Assembly: GCA_016699855.1 (NCBI GenBank)
Contig: CP064988.1
Span: forward strand, 2,632,501 to 2,696,500
Length of the DNA: 64,000 nucleotides
Direction: 5' to 3'
Source: Rhodospirillales bacterium
Lineage (GTDB): Bacteria > Pseudomonadota > Alphaproteobacteria > Reyranellales > Reyranellaceae
Part shown: piece after piece, positions 55,443 through 64,000 of the stretch
How positions within the stretch are numbered: position 1 is the first letter of the stretch
Layout: each line of letters opens with the position of its first letter
Program-made: the position numbers and the translations under genes
The notes under the pieces: model-generated
Databases searched by the model: none
Seen by the model: only the letters and a program-made list of their open reading frames with translations
What the model was told of the DNA's origin: nothing

Positions 55443-56312
55443 TCAGAGCGTGTCGGAGGCCGGATCGAGCGCCGCGCGCCGCGCCGCCGCGCGGTCGCGG
55501 TCGCGCACGGCGTAGCAGTAGACGCAGCCCATCGGGCAGGTGTCGTAGGCGCCGATGTCGCGGCTCTCGGCGCACAGGCAGCCCGGCCTGTTGCCCTTCC
55601 GTCGGGCGCCGATCTCGCGGCCGGCGACGTCCGACAGACGCCGGGCGTCGACGCAGCGCGCCGCCGCGAGGCCGTCGACCAGCAGTTCCGGCTGCGCGCA
55701 CAACGTCGCGGAAAGGCCGTGGTCGCGGGCGATTTCGACGAGCCCGGCGAGCAGCGCCGTCTTCTCGTCGGCGGGCGGGTCGCGCCACGCGAAACCGTGC
55801 GCCGCCGCGGCCGCGTCGAGGTTGCGCGTCGTCTTCCGGTAGGGCTGCACGAAGCTCAGCGTCACCTCGTCGACCGACCCCGCGAGAGCCGCCGCCAGCC
55901 GGGCGAACGCGGCCCGGTGGGCCTCGGCCGGCATCAGGTCGGTGATCACGATCGGATCGTAGCGCCACACCGCCGCGCGGCGGCCGAACCGCCGTGCGAC
56001 GGCGCGGATATCGGCCACGGCTTTGTCCGGCGCCGGCGCCTACCGCTCCAGCGCCCGGGGCGCCGACGTGACGGAATGCTGGACCACGAAGGGATGGCCA
56101 CGCGCCGCCACGGCGTCGAGGCCATCGAGGAACGGGCCGATATTCTTCGTCCAGAACACGAAGCCGTCGACCGCGCCCCGGTCCAGCGCCACGCGCGAGA
56201 CGCCGCCGCCATAGGGGTTGCGCACCGCCGCCCAGCCGGCCGCCAGCCGGTTCAGGAACCACGCGCCGTGGAAGGCCGGGATGTCGGTGCGGTAGGAGGC
56301 AGAGACGATCAT
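55443..56312 (-). pseudogene. DUF1848 family protein, interrupted by an in-frame TAG
   Basis: The ATG at 56312 starts the DUF1848 pattern (MIVSASYRTDIPAFHGAWFLNRL; VDGFVFWTKN). After ALER the frame meets TAG at 56042-56040 (codon 91) and continues in the same frame with APAPDKAVADI, VWRYDPIVITD and the C-terminal Cys cluster (CLCAESRDIG; CPMGCVYCYA), ending at 55443. With the stop replaced, length (289) and motif order are those of the family, which probably binds an Fe-S cluster. A change from a sense codon such as TCG would explain it. Confidence 0.82.
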
Positions 56313-56412
56313 GGCGCGGGCGAGTCTACCCCGGTGGCGGGCGGCCGCCACGCGCCGCCGCGGTCCCCGGAAGGCTGCCGCGCAAAAATGCGGTCCTTTT
56401 CATTGGCGCGCC

Positions 56413-56441
56413 GGTTGCGGGGGCGCCACGCCCCCCTATAT
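56413..56441 (+). promoter_or_regulatory. Putative heat-shock-type promoter of dnaK
   Basis: TTGCGG (56414-56419) is followed after about 15 bases by CCCCCTATATAG, close to the C-rich -10 of RpoH promoters (CCCCATNT). The spacer can fold as GGGGGCG-CCA-CGCCCCC. The leader to the dnaK ATG is about 105 bases. No CIRCE repeat is visible. Confidence 0.45.
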
Positions 56442-56552
56442 AGCCCTTGTCGCGCACGGGTTTATCTCCGTGCATTGATACATCCAACTCCAGGGGACCG
56501 CCCCGGTGCCGACAGGGCCGGACGGGTCCGCCGAAGAAGAGAGAGGCAAGAC

Positions 56553-58490
<1,938 letters not shown>

Positions 58491-58507
58491 CCGGCGCCCG
58501 GAGATAG

Positions 58508-58546
58508 CCCCCGTCCCTCCGCCGTGACGCGCTGGAGGGACGGGGG
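58508..58546 (+). terminator. Strong stem-loop between dnaK and dnaJ
   Basis: A 13-bp perfect stem (58508-58520 / 58534-58546) with a 13-base loop but no T run. It is more likely to protect the dnaK 3' end and lower dnaJ expression than to terminate fully. Confidence 0.6.
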
Positions 58547-58611
58547 TTCGACGCGTTTGAGGACCAGCCGCGGCGGCGCCTGAGGGGCCGCCCGGCCAAC
58601 GGGGCGCTGGC

Positions 58612-59748
58612 ATGGCCCAGGATTTTTACGAGCTGCTCGGCGTCGCGCGCACCGCCAGCGCCGACGACATCAAGAAGTCGTACCGCAAGCTGGCGATGAA
58701 GTTCCATCCCGACCGGAATCCGGGGGACAAGGAAGCCGAGAAGAAATTCAAGGAGATCAGCCACGCCTACGACGTCCTGAAGGACGAGCAGAAGCGCGCC
58801 GCCTACGACCGCTTCGGGGCCGCCGCCTTCGAGGGCGGCGCCGGCCCCAACGGCCCCGGCGGCGGTCCGTTCGGCGGCGGTGGCGCGGGCTTCGATTTCA
58901 GCGACATCTTCGAGGAGATGTTCGGTCGCGGCGGCGGCGGCCGCGGCGGCGCCAGCGGTCCGGCGCGCGGCGCCGACCTGCGCTACAACCTCGAGATCTC
59001 GCTCGAGGACGCCTACGCCGGCTGCGACACCAACATCCGCGTGCCCAGCTCGGTGCAGTGCGACACCTGCCACGGCAGCGGCGCCGAGGCCGGATCGAAG
59101 CCGGTCACCTGCGGCACCTGCCAGGGCCGCGGCAAGGTCCGCATGCAGCAGGGTTTCTTCACCATCGAGCGCACCTGCCCGACCTGCCACGGCGCCGGCC
59201 AGAAGATCGAGAAGCCGTGCCGCGCCTGCGCCGGCCAGGGCCGCGTACGGCGAGACAAGACGTTGAACGTCAAGATCCCGCCCGGCGTCGAGGACGGCAC
59301 CCGCATCCGGCTCGGCGCCGAGGGCGAGGCCGGCGCCCGCGGCGGCCCGCCCGGCGACCTCTACGTGTTCCTGTCGCTGCGCAAGCACCGCTTCTACGAG
59401 CGCGATGGCGCCGACCTGACCTGCCGCGTGCCGATCAGCATGGTGCAGGCCGCGCTGGGCGGCTCGATCGAGGTGCCGACGCTCGACGGCAAGGCGGCGC
59501 GCATCACGGTGCCGGCCGGCACCCAGTCCGGCCACCAGTTCCGGCTGCGCGGCAAGGGCATGACGGTGCTGCGCTCGACCCAGAAGGGCGACCTCTACAT
59601 CGAGACCGTGATCGAGACGCCGGTGAACCTGACGTCGAAGCAGAAGGAGCTGTTGAAGGAGTTCGAGGCCGCCGGCGCGGGCAAGGACACCTCGCCGCAA
59701 TCCGAGGGCTTCTTCAACAAGGTCAAGGAGATGTTCGGCGGCGACTGA
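58612..59748 (+). CDS. dnaJ: Molecular chaperone DnaJ (Hsp40)
   Basis: This 378-residue type I DnaJ has the J domain with HPD at 32-34, a Gly/Phe-rich linker, four CXXCXGXG-type zinc repeats (CDTCHGSG, CGTCQGRG, CPTCHGAG, CRACAGQG) and the C-terminal substrate domains. It delivers clients to DnaK and stimulates its ATPase. Confidence 0.98.
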   Translation: MAQDFYELLGVARTASADDIKKSYRKLAMKFHPDRNPGDKEAEKKFKEISHAYDVLKDEQKRAAYDRFGAAAFEGGAGPNGPGGGPFGGGGAGFDFSDIFEEMFGRGGGGRGGASGPARGADLRYNLEISLEDAYAGCDTNIRVPSSVQCDTCHGSGAEAGSKPVTCGTCQGRGKVRMQQGFFTIERTCPTCHGAGQKIEKPCRACAGQGRVRRDKTLNVKIPPGVEDGTRIRLGAEGEAGARGGPPGDLYVFLSLRKHRFYERDGADLTCRVPISMVQAALGGSIEVPTLDGKAARITVPAGTQSGHQFRLRGKGMTVLRSTQKGDLYIETVIETPVNLTSKQKELLKEFEAAGAGKDTSPQSEGFFNKVKEMFGGD

Positions 59749-59812
59749 TCGCCGGGCCGTTTCCCGCGCCGCCGCCGGTTGACCGGCCGCCGGCGCCGCG
59801 CCACCGTCGCGC

Positions 59813-60406
59813 ATGGTCTGGAAACACGATCTCGTCCACCACGGCGACGGCCGGCCGCGCTGCGGCTGGCTCTCCGACGATCCGCTTTACACCGCCTACC
59901 ACGATGAGGAGTGGGGCCGGCCGCACCGCGATGCCAACGCCCTGTTCGAGCTGCTGATCCTCGAGGGTTGCCAGGCCGGGCTGTCGTGGATCACGGTGCT
60001 GCGCAAACGCGAGCGCTACCGCAAGGTCTACGCCGGCTTCGATCCCGCCAAGGTCGCGCGCTTCACGCCGGCCAAGCTGGAGAAGCTGGTGGCCGATCCT
60101 GGCATCGTGCGCCACCGCGGCAAGATCGACGCCAGCGTGTCGAACGCGCGCGCCTGGCTGAAGCTCGCGGAGCGCGAGGATCCCGTCGATTTCCTGTGGT
60201 CGTTCACCGGCGGCGCGTCGCTGGTGCGCCGACCGAAGACGCTGCGTGACGTGCCGGCGGTGACGCCCGAGAGCGCGGCGATGTCGAAGGCGCTGGCCAA
60301 ACTCGGCTTCCGCTTCGTCGGCCCGACGATCTGCTACGCCTTCATGCAGGCCACCGGCATGGTCGACGACCATGTGGTGGGGTGCCATCGCCACGTCGCG
60401 CGCTGA
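59813..60406 (+). CDS. tag: DNA-3-methyladenine glycosylase I
   Basis: This 197-residue base-excision enzyme has RCGWLSDDPLYTAYHDEEWG with the N-terminal zinc ligands (C17, H30), the FELLILEGCQAGLSW helix-hairpin-helix region, and the C-terminal zinc ligands in DDHVVGCHRH. It removes 3-methyladenine from alkylated DNA. It lies between dnaJ and dapB, which are adjacent in many relatives. Confidence 0.94.
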   Translation: MVWKHDLVHHGDGRPRCGWLSDDPLYTAYHDEEWGRPHRDANALFELLILEGCQAGLSWITVLRKRERYRKVYAGFDPAKVARFTPAKLEKLVADPGIVRHRGKIDASVSNARAWLKLAEREDPVDFLWSFTGGASLVRRPKTLRDVPAVTPESAAMSKALAKLGFRFVGPTICYAFMQATGMVDDHVVGCHRHVAR

Positions 60407-60576
60407 GAAGCCGACCGGGAAGCGGGCGCGGCCACGCTGTGGTTTTCCGGCAACATCGGTGATTCGCGTTTCGCCCTCAACGGGTTGAGCGGCGTCGCGG
60501 TTCATCGCGCGACGCTGTCAACGCCGGTGCGACTGTAGGATAGTTTCCGCGTCACGCTCGCGAAGTGACCGCGCCG
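60407..60576. other. Intergenic segment after tag
   Basis: No gene is seen. An 8-bp hairpin GCGTCGCG / CGCGACGC lies at about 60492-60515, and TAGGAT at 60536-60541 could be a -10 for a very short transcript ending at the next terminator. Confidence 0.3.
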
Positions 60577-60603
60577 ACGCCGCCCCGACCGGGCGGCGTT
60601 TTT
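60577..60603 (+). terminator. Intrinsic terminator just upstream of the orphan gene
   Basis: The 9-bp stem ACGCCGCCC / GGGCGGCGT (60577-60585 / 60591-60599) runs into TTTTT (60599-60603). It lies only 25 bases before the ATG at 60629, so that gene must start its own transcript here, or be controlled by read-through. Confidence 0.75.
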
Positions 60604-60628
60604 CGTTTCCGACATCGATGGACCATCC

Positions 60629-62008
60629 ATGACCCAGCCTCGCGACCGCGGGCGCGGCCCGTTCGCGCCCGCCGATTCGTCCGATCCGACCACCGGCCAG
60701 CGCGATCCGTGGTTCTTCGATCCGCCGGCGGCCGCGTCGCGCGAGAGCGCGGGCGTCGAGACAGGCGGCCCGCCCTACGACGGCGGCGTTCCCATCGCGC
60801 CGGTGGGTGCCGCCGATCCAGACGACGGCATGACGCCGAGCGAGCGCTTCTACGTCCGCGCCCAGAACCTGCGCCGCGAGGCCCGCGAGATTGACCGCGC
60901 GATGCAGTCGGTGGCGAGGATGGGACGGGCGTTGAACGGCCAGTCCGCTGGTCACTTCCGAAGGGAGAGAGACCGCCTGGAAGCGGAAGCGTCGGCGGCG
61001 GAAGAGCGGTCGCGCGTTTTCGGGCCGTCGCAGACAGACGACTCAGCGTTCGATCCGGATCGCTCGATCCATCTGGCGGGTAAGAAGGAGATTCTTGAAA
61101 AAGCGGCCAAATGGGTTTGGCGTGCGATCAACGGACGAACCACAGCGGCAGAGCCACTTCCGCCCTTGCCGCCAACGCCGATTCCCACACCTACGAAGCC
61201 GGTTCCGCCGCCTCACATCCCACCTCCGCCATTCAAGCTGCCGCCGTTCCCTGCGGACCAGCCGCGCTGGCCGACCTCGCCGGTGCCGTTCCCCGCGGAG
61301 CAAGCGAAGCCGACGATTCTCGACAACACGCCTCCCAGAATCGAACCAAATGCGGGGCTGGGCTCGTCGTTCGAGATCGACATCTCGCGACTACCGCGCG
61401 TTGTGGAGTTGGACTCGCCGGCGGCGTTCGAGAGTCTCGTCGCTCATGCAACGTCGGTCTACTCTGGGATGCTCGCCGCGAGCGTCAGCGGCCGCGTTAC
61501 CAATCCGGGAGGTCGACGCGGATCACGAGCTGTCAGATGGTACAATGAGACCATTCTCGCGGCCTGTGAGCAGGTCGCCATGGAACTTGGCGTTGCCGGC
61601 TCGTTCCGAGCGCTAACAAAAGTGCTGGCCGAGCAGCGCGGGCGGGACGAAACCCACGAGGCAAACGCGCCCGGGCCGACCGGAACTATGAAGGACGGTA
61701 GCTACGTAGACGGTGCATTCGAGATCGACGGACGATGGTACGTGTACAGCACGTCGAGCCTGACCAAAGCCCGGTTGCAGATCACGAAGGACGAGATCGA
61801 TAAGTTCAAGCGGGCGATCAGGAACTTCGGAAGGCTCAACCCAAACATTCGCGGCGTCCATATTCCCAAGCCCGAGGATTTCGATCCGGATAGTGAGGTG
61901 GATCAAAGGAGGTTGTACCGCCTCGCCGTAGCGGCGTGCCGGAGGCTCATCGGGCAGACCGAGGAGGAATTGAGGGAGGAAATGGAGAACCGATCGCCGA
62001 ATCGATAG
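60629..62008 (+). CDS. Unrecognised 459-residue protein with proline-rich linker; lower GC than its neighbours
   Basis: No signal peptide or membrane helix. Residues 1-70 are low complexity; 70-115 form a charged coiled coil (RFYVRAQNLRREAREIDRAM); a short helical segment follows near 150-165; 172-230 is a proline-rich linker (PPLPPTPIPTPTKPVPPP). The C-terminal domain (about 255-459) contains GTMKDGSYVDGAFEIDGRW, YVYSTSS, a helix ITKDEIDKFKRAIRNFG and HIPKP. That order faintly recalls nuclease-like toxin domains, but no catalytic set can be named. Two 60-base samples (61501-61560 and 61861-61920) count 57% and 52% GC, well below flanking genes. No immunity-like gene follows. The ribosome site is poor. 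Confidence 0.6.
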   Translation: MTQPRDRGRGPFAPADSSDPTTGQRDPWFFDPPAAASRESAGVETGGPPYDGGVPIAPVGAADPDDGMTPSERFYVRAQNLRREAREIDRAMQSVARMGRALNGQSAGHFRRERDRLEAEASAAEERSRVFGPSQTDDSAFDPDRSIHLAGKKEILEKAAKWVWRAINGRTTAAEPLPPLPPTPIPTPTKPVPPPHIPPPPFKLPPFPADQPRWPTSPVPFPAEQAKPTILDNTPPRIEPNAGLGSSFEIDISRLPRVVELDSPAAFESLVAHATSVYSGMLAASVSGRVTNPGGRRGSRAVRWYNETILAACEQVAMELGVAGSFRALTKVLAEQRGRDETHEANAPGPTGTMKDGSYVDGAFEIDGRWYVYSTSSLTKARLQITKDEIDKFKRAIRNFGRLNPNIRGVHIPKPEDFDPDSEVDQRRLYRLAVAACRRLIGQTEEELREEMENRSPNR

Positions 62009-62073
62009 TCTCACTTCTCATTCTCCTTCGTAATCTGGCGAGGATGACGGGCTCGGCCCCGTGTCGTAGAACC

Positions 62074-62088
62074 CTCCCGAACCGGGAG
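62074..62088 (+). promoter_or_regulatory. Mini-hairpin covering the dapB ribosome site
   Basis: CTCCCG-AAC-CGGGAG (62074-62079 / 62083-62088) encloses the GGGAG ribosome site, which lies eight bases before the dapB ATG at 62097. Pairing would lower translation. Confidence 0.4.
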
Positions 62089-62096
62089 ACCTCGTC

Positions 62097-62900
62097 ATGG
62101 ACATCGCGATCACGGGCGCCGGCGGGCGCATGGGGCAGATGCTGGTGCGCCAGGTGGCGAAGACGCCGGGCGCCCGGTTGGTGGCGGCCACCGAGGCGCC
62201 GGGCGGCAACCTGCTGGGCCGCGACGCGGGCGAGAACGCCGGCGTCGATCGGCTCGGCGTCGCGCTGTCCTCGGACGCGTCGGCGGCCATCGGTCTGGCG
62301 AAGGCCGTGATCGACTTCACCGTGCCGGCCGCCACGGTGGCGCACGCCGCGGTCGCGGCGTCGAAGGGCGTCGCCATGGTGATCGGCACCACCGGCCTGT
62401 CGCCCGATCAGGCCAAGGCGATCGAGGCGGCGGCGGCCAAGGTGCCGGTCGTGTGGTCGGCCAACATGTCGCTGGGCGTCAACATCCTGCTGGCGCTGGT
62501 CGAGCGCACCGCGGCGCTGCTCGACGCCGACTACGACATCGACATCCTCGAGATGCACCACCGCCACAAGATCGACGCGCCCTCCGGCACGGCGCTGGCG
62601 CTGGGCCGCGCGGCGGCGTCGGGCCGCGCCGTGGCGCTGGAGAAGGTCTGGCGCAAGTCGCGCGACGGGCACACCGGCGCGCGGCCATTGGGCGAGATCG
62701 GCTTCGCCACCTTGCGCGGCGGCGACGAGGTCGGCTTCCACACCGTGATGTACGCCGGAGTCGGCGAGCGTCTGGAGCTGACCCACCGCGCCTTCAGCCG
62801 CGAGATCTACGCCAACGGCGCCGTCCGCGCGGCGCGCTGGACCGAGGGCCGCGCGCCCGGGCTCTACACCATGAAGGACGTGCTGGGACTGGCGGGCTGA
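62097..62900 (+). CDS. dapB: 4-hydroxy-tetrahydrodipicolinate reductase
   Basis: This 267-residue enzyme has the N-terminal NAD(P)-binding ITGAGGRMGQM, the GTTGLSPDQ and SANMSLGVN segments, and the active-site motif EMHHRHKIDAPSGTAL (H154, H155, H157, K158). It makes tetrahydrodipicolinate for lysine and peptidoglycan. In relatives it follows dnaJ directly. Confidence 0.97.
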   Translation: MDIAITGAGGRMGQMLVRQVAKTPGARLVAATEAPGGNLLGRDAGENAGVDRLGVALSSDASAAIGLAKAVIDFTVPAATVAHAAVAASKGVAMVIGTTGLSPDQAKAIEAAAAKVPVVWSANMSLGVNILLALVERTAALLDADYDIDILEMHHRHKIDAPSGTALALGRAAASGRAVALEKVWRKSRDGHTGARPLGEIGFATLRGGDEVGFHTVMYAGVGERLELTHRAFSREIYANGAVRAARWTEGRAPGLYTMKDVLGLAG

Positions 62901-62932
62901 GGCGGCGGACGACGACGGGCCACGCGGGCGCC

Positions 62933-63475
62933 ATGACCACTCTGACGACCGGGCGGCTGATCCTGCGGCCGCTGATCGACGCCGACGCGCCGGCCTACGC
63001 CGCCATGCGCTACCACCCCGACGTCGCACGCTGGCTGGCGCCGGCGACGGGCGACGCGGGCGACGCCGCCCTGGCGATGATCGCGTATTTCGCGGAATGC
63101 CGCGCCAAGGACGGCCATGCGCCTTGGGGTATGTTCCTCAAGACCGCCGATGGCCGCGAGGGGCGGTTGATCGGGCAGGGCGGTCTGCGCGTGATCCCGG
63201 AGTTCGACGGCCGCACCGAGCTGCTCTACGCCGTGCATCCCGACGTTCATGGCAAAGGCTACGCCAGCGAGATGGGCCGCGCCACGCTGCGCCACGGGTT
63301 CGAGGACCGCGGCCTCGATCTGGTCTTCGCCATCACCAGGCCGGACAACGCCGCCTCGCGCGCCGTCATGGCGCGGCTGGGCATGCGCCATACGCGCGCG
63401 GTCGTCTACAAGGGCATCGACGCGGTCTGGTACGAGATCGACGCAGCGACGTGGCGCGCCGGCGTATCGCCATGA
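62933..63475 (+). CDS. GNAT family N-acetyltransferase (RimJ/RimL-like), copy 1
   Basis: This 180-residue protein starts TTGRLILRPLIDADAPAYAAM, the RimJ/RimL-type N-terminus, and has the acetyl-CoA loop HPDVHGKGYASEMGRA and the RPDNAASRAVMARLGM segment. Substrate unknown. It overlaps the next gene by four bases (ATGA); the two proteins are related and probably arose by tandem duplication. Confidence 0.86.
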   Translation: MTTLTTGRLILRPLIDADAPAYAAMRYHPDVARWLAPATGDAGDAALAMIAYFAECRAKDGHAPWGMFLKTADGREGRLIGQGGLRVIPEFDGRTELLYAVHPDVHGKGYASEMGRATLRHGFEDRGLDLVFAITRPDNAASRAVMARLGMRHTRAVVYKGIDAVWYEIDAATWRAGVSP

Positions 63476-64000
63476 GCGCCGATCCGCGACCCTCCCTGCG
63501 CACGGCGCGATTGCTGCTGCGGCCCTTCGTCGAGAGCGACGCCGGGGACTACGCTGCGCTGCGCTACCACCCCGCCGTCGACGCCTGGCTGATGCCGGCG
63601 CCGGCCGACCACGCCGTGGCGGCGCAGCGCGCGCAGATCGCCGAGTACGACCAGCGCTGGACCGCGCATGGCTGCGCGCCGTGGGCCGTGGTCGAGATCG
63701 CGGGCGGCCGGCTGGTCGGGCATTGCGGCCTGCGCCGCCTCGACGAGCTCGATCTCGTCGACATGATCTGGACCATGCACCCCGACACCCAGGGCAAGGG
63801 CTACGCCAAGGAGGCGGCCGCGGCGGCGCTGGTGTGGGGCTTCGCCAACCTGCCGGTGCCGCGGCTCGGCGCGTTGATCCGCCCCGACAACGCCCGTTCG
63901 CAATCGGTGGCGCGCTCGCTCGGCATGACCGTCGAGCGCCGCGTCGAGCGCCGCCCCGGCCAATGGCGCGACATCTGGGTCGTGGCGCGACCCGGCGGCG
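63472..64000 (+). CDS. GNAT family N-acetyltransferase (RimJ/RimL-like), copy 2 (3' truncated by window edge)
   Basis: The ATG at 63472 overlaps the stop of copy 1. At least 176 codons are open to the window end without a stop. The product shows LRTARLLLRPFVESDAGDY, HPDTQGKGYAKEAAAAAL (acetyl-CoA loop) and RPDNARSQSVARSLGM, closely parallel to copy 1. The true C-terminus is outside the window, though the family would normally end within a few residues. Confidence 0.84.
   Translation, partial: MSADPRPSLRTARLLLRPFVESDAGDYAALRYHPAVDAWLMPAPADHAVAAQRAQIAEYDQRWTAHGCAPWAVVEIAGGRLVGHCGLRRLDELDLVDMIWTMHPDTQGKGYAKEAAAAALVWGFANLPVPRLGALIRPDNARSQSVARSLGMTVERRVERRPGQWRDIWVVARPGG

Overview
The window is a dense, GC-rich, largely syntenic chromosomal segment from an alphaproteobacterium. 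The evidence is an NAD-specific large glutamate dehydrogenase, a complete System I cytochrome c maturation operon (ccmABCDEFGHI), an mnmE-mnmG-rsmG-parA-parB block with TGTTCCACGTGGAACA parS sites, a hemE-hemH-hemJ block, divergent hrcA-grpE / rph-rdgB-hemW, and the order DUF3576 lipoprotein-leuS-lptE-holA and dnaK-dnaJ-dapB. The genus cannot be read from the sequence. No rRNA, tRNA, CRISPR array, insertion sequence or prophage was seen.

Layout. 1-2300: 3' part of NAD-glutamate dehydrogenase. 2511-2612: candidate small RNA with C-rich loops, then an AraC/GyrI-like regulator. 3660-10790: ccm operon, whose last gene ccmI is frameshifted. 10805-13843: FAD/Fe-S D-2-hydroxyacid dehydrogenase. 13865-20885 (minus): a SrfA-like membrane protein, rho with a 65-residue insertion and a long leader, RidA-like protein, hydroxyisobutyrate-dehydrogenase-like enzyme, small secreted protein, GNAT, carboxymuconolactone-decarboxylase-like protein, MFS transporter. 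20917-28371 (minus): parB, parA, rsmG, three parS sites, mnmG, mnmE, two secreted ComEA-like helix-hairpin-helix proteins. 28565-33185: glnD, a TPR protein, a small periplasmic protein. 33205-37042: the ppsR / intergenic / hemE-hemH-hemJ arrangement, with a GANTC-rich gap that is the best oriC candidate. 37055-39714: flavodoxin-fold quinone reductase (broken) and an alpha-beta-beta' thiamine-diphosphate decarboxylase. 39721-44414: grpE-hrcA and rph-rdgB-hemW. 44491-48211: porin, DUF3576 lipoprotein, OmpA. 48630-54581: leuS, an RTX protein, lptE, holA. 54594-56312 (minus): HAD dehalogenase and a broken DUF1848 gene. 56553-64000: dnaK, dnaJ, tag, an orphan gene of low GC, dapB, two GNATs.

Cells of this type would use these genes for chromosome segregation and replication start (parABS, oriC region, holA), tRNA modification (mnmEG), haem and cytochrome c biogenesis (hemE/H/J/W, ccm), nitrogen signalling (glnD, NAD-GDH), heat-shock folding (hrcA-grpE, dnaKJ) and envelope assembly (lptE, porin, OmpA).

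Five genes carry lesions although their reading frames are otherwise well preserved: ccmI (three single-base indels within 73 bases), parB (one missing base in the N-terminal box), the quinone reductase (one extra G), hemJ (in-frame TAA) and the DUF1848 gene (in-frame TAG). The indels are all in short G/C runs, so assembly or sequencing error is the first explanation to test. The most interesting non-error signals are the C-rich-loop small RNA, the oriC/parS layout, the Rho insertion, the leuS leader inverted repeat, and the orphan gene between dnaJ/tag and dapB.
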